From: Campylobacteraceae bacterium
GTDB lineage: Bacteria; Campylobacterota; Campylobacteria; Campylobacterales; Sulfurovaceae
DNA: 5,679 bases
Reading direction: 5' to 3'
NCBI GenBank assembly: GCA_027056615.1
Contig: JALUKJ010000028.1
Span: forward strand, 1 to 5,679
Shown: positions 5,566-5,679 of the stretch, piece after piece
How the letters are laid out: every line of letters begins with the position of its first letter
Position numbering within the stretch: position 1 is the stretch's first letter
Translations under genes and position numbers: made by a program
Notes under the pieces: model-generated
Databases searched by the model: none
Seen by the model: the letters and a program-made list of their open reading frames with translations, nothing else
Told to the model about the DNA's origin: nothing

Positions 5566-5679
5566 TTAAGTCAGGAGTAAGGTAGTTTTACCCACATCAC
5601 GAGAACCAATTATCCCTACCAATTTTTCATCTTCTTTTAGGTACTCAATGTAATCTATTCGGATGAACTCAGTTGAAAC
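5566..5679 (-). pseudogene. ATPase fragment ending just after Walker A (5' end outside window)
   Basis: The frame is open from the right edge to TAA at 5566-5568, 37 codons. It reads FIRIDYIEYLKEDEKLVGII and then GSRDVGKTTLLLT before the stop. GSRDVGKTT is a Walker A P-loop (G-x4-GKT), and its position after a short N-terminal segment resembles AAA_14/DUF4143-type ATPases, which usually have G-x-R-x-V-GKTTLL and run to about 380-450 residues. Here the protein ends immediately after the P-loop with no Walker B, sensor or C-terminal domain. Such a product cannot be a working ATPase, so I call it a broken gene. The same frame beyond the stop encodes a hydrophobic AT-driven stretch unlike the family, which argues against a simple nonsense mutation. 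It is upstream of and co-oriented with ribD, with 291 bp between. Confidence 0.6.

Overview
The window appears to join two unlike pieces of DNA. Positions 1 to about 910 are moderately GC-rich (hand counts: 201/420 G+C at 1-420, 176/420 at 481-900). They hold the C-terminal half of an amidohydrolase (+ strand) facing a 5'-truncated HAD-type phosphatase (- strand); the protein style suggests a Bacillota-like source, which is inference. From about 910 the DNA turns very AT-rich (44/180 G+C at 901-1080) and stays AT-rich. The rest resembles a Campylobacterota chromosome (Sulfurimonas/Sulfurovum/Arcobacter type): low GC, non-ATG starts with good Shine-Dalgarno sites, a menaquinone-type UbiE, and a RibD with a long insertion between its two zinc motifs. 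The change falls just where the HAD gene loses its N-terminus, so it is either a transfer/deletion scar or an assembly chimera.

Layout from 909 rightward, all genes on the - strand (transcription right to left). 909-1201 is AT-rich with only a 51-codon ORF, an overlapping gene remnant and a hairpin repeat. 1202-2341 encodes a HipA-like kinase-fold protein starting at TTG. 2342-2502 is intergenic and carries two copies of a 21-bp hairpin repeat in opposite orientation. 2503-3231 is ubiE/menG (TTG start), 3274-4251 a DUF695-like protein, and 4276-5274 ribD. 5275-5565 is the ribD leader and intergenic DNA. 5566-5679 is the end of an ATPase reading frame that stops immediately after its Walker A motif.

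ribD, the DUF695-like gene and ubiE are spaced by 24 and 42 bp with no visible terminator and are probably one transcript: riboflavin synthesis, an unknown cytoplasmic protein, and quinone methylation. The HipA-like gene follows after the repeat pair and may be a separate unit.

The least ordinary structure is a set of four short hairpins, each with a GTAG head directly followed by a palindrome (1154-1176, 2375-2395, 2454-2474, 5283-5315). This is the architecture of REP elements mobilised by RAYT transposases. One copy lies in the ribD leader and overlaps the Shine-Dalgarno sequence by two bases. I see no tRNA, rRNA, CRISPR array, complete insertion sequence or recognisable riboswitch, and no clear new defence or metabolic system.
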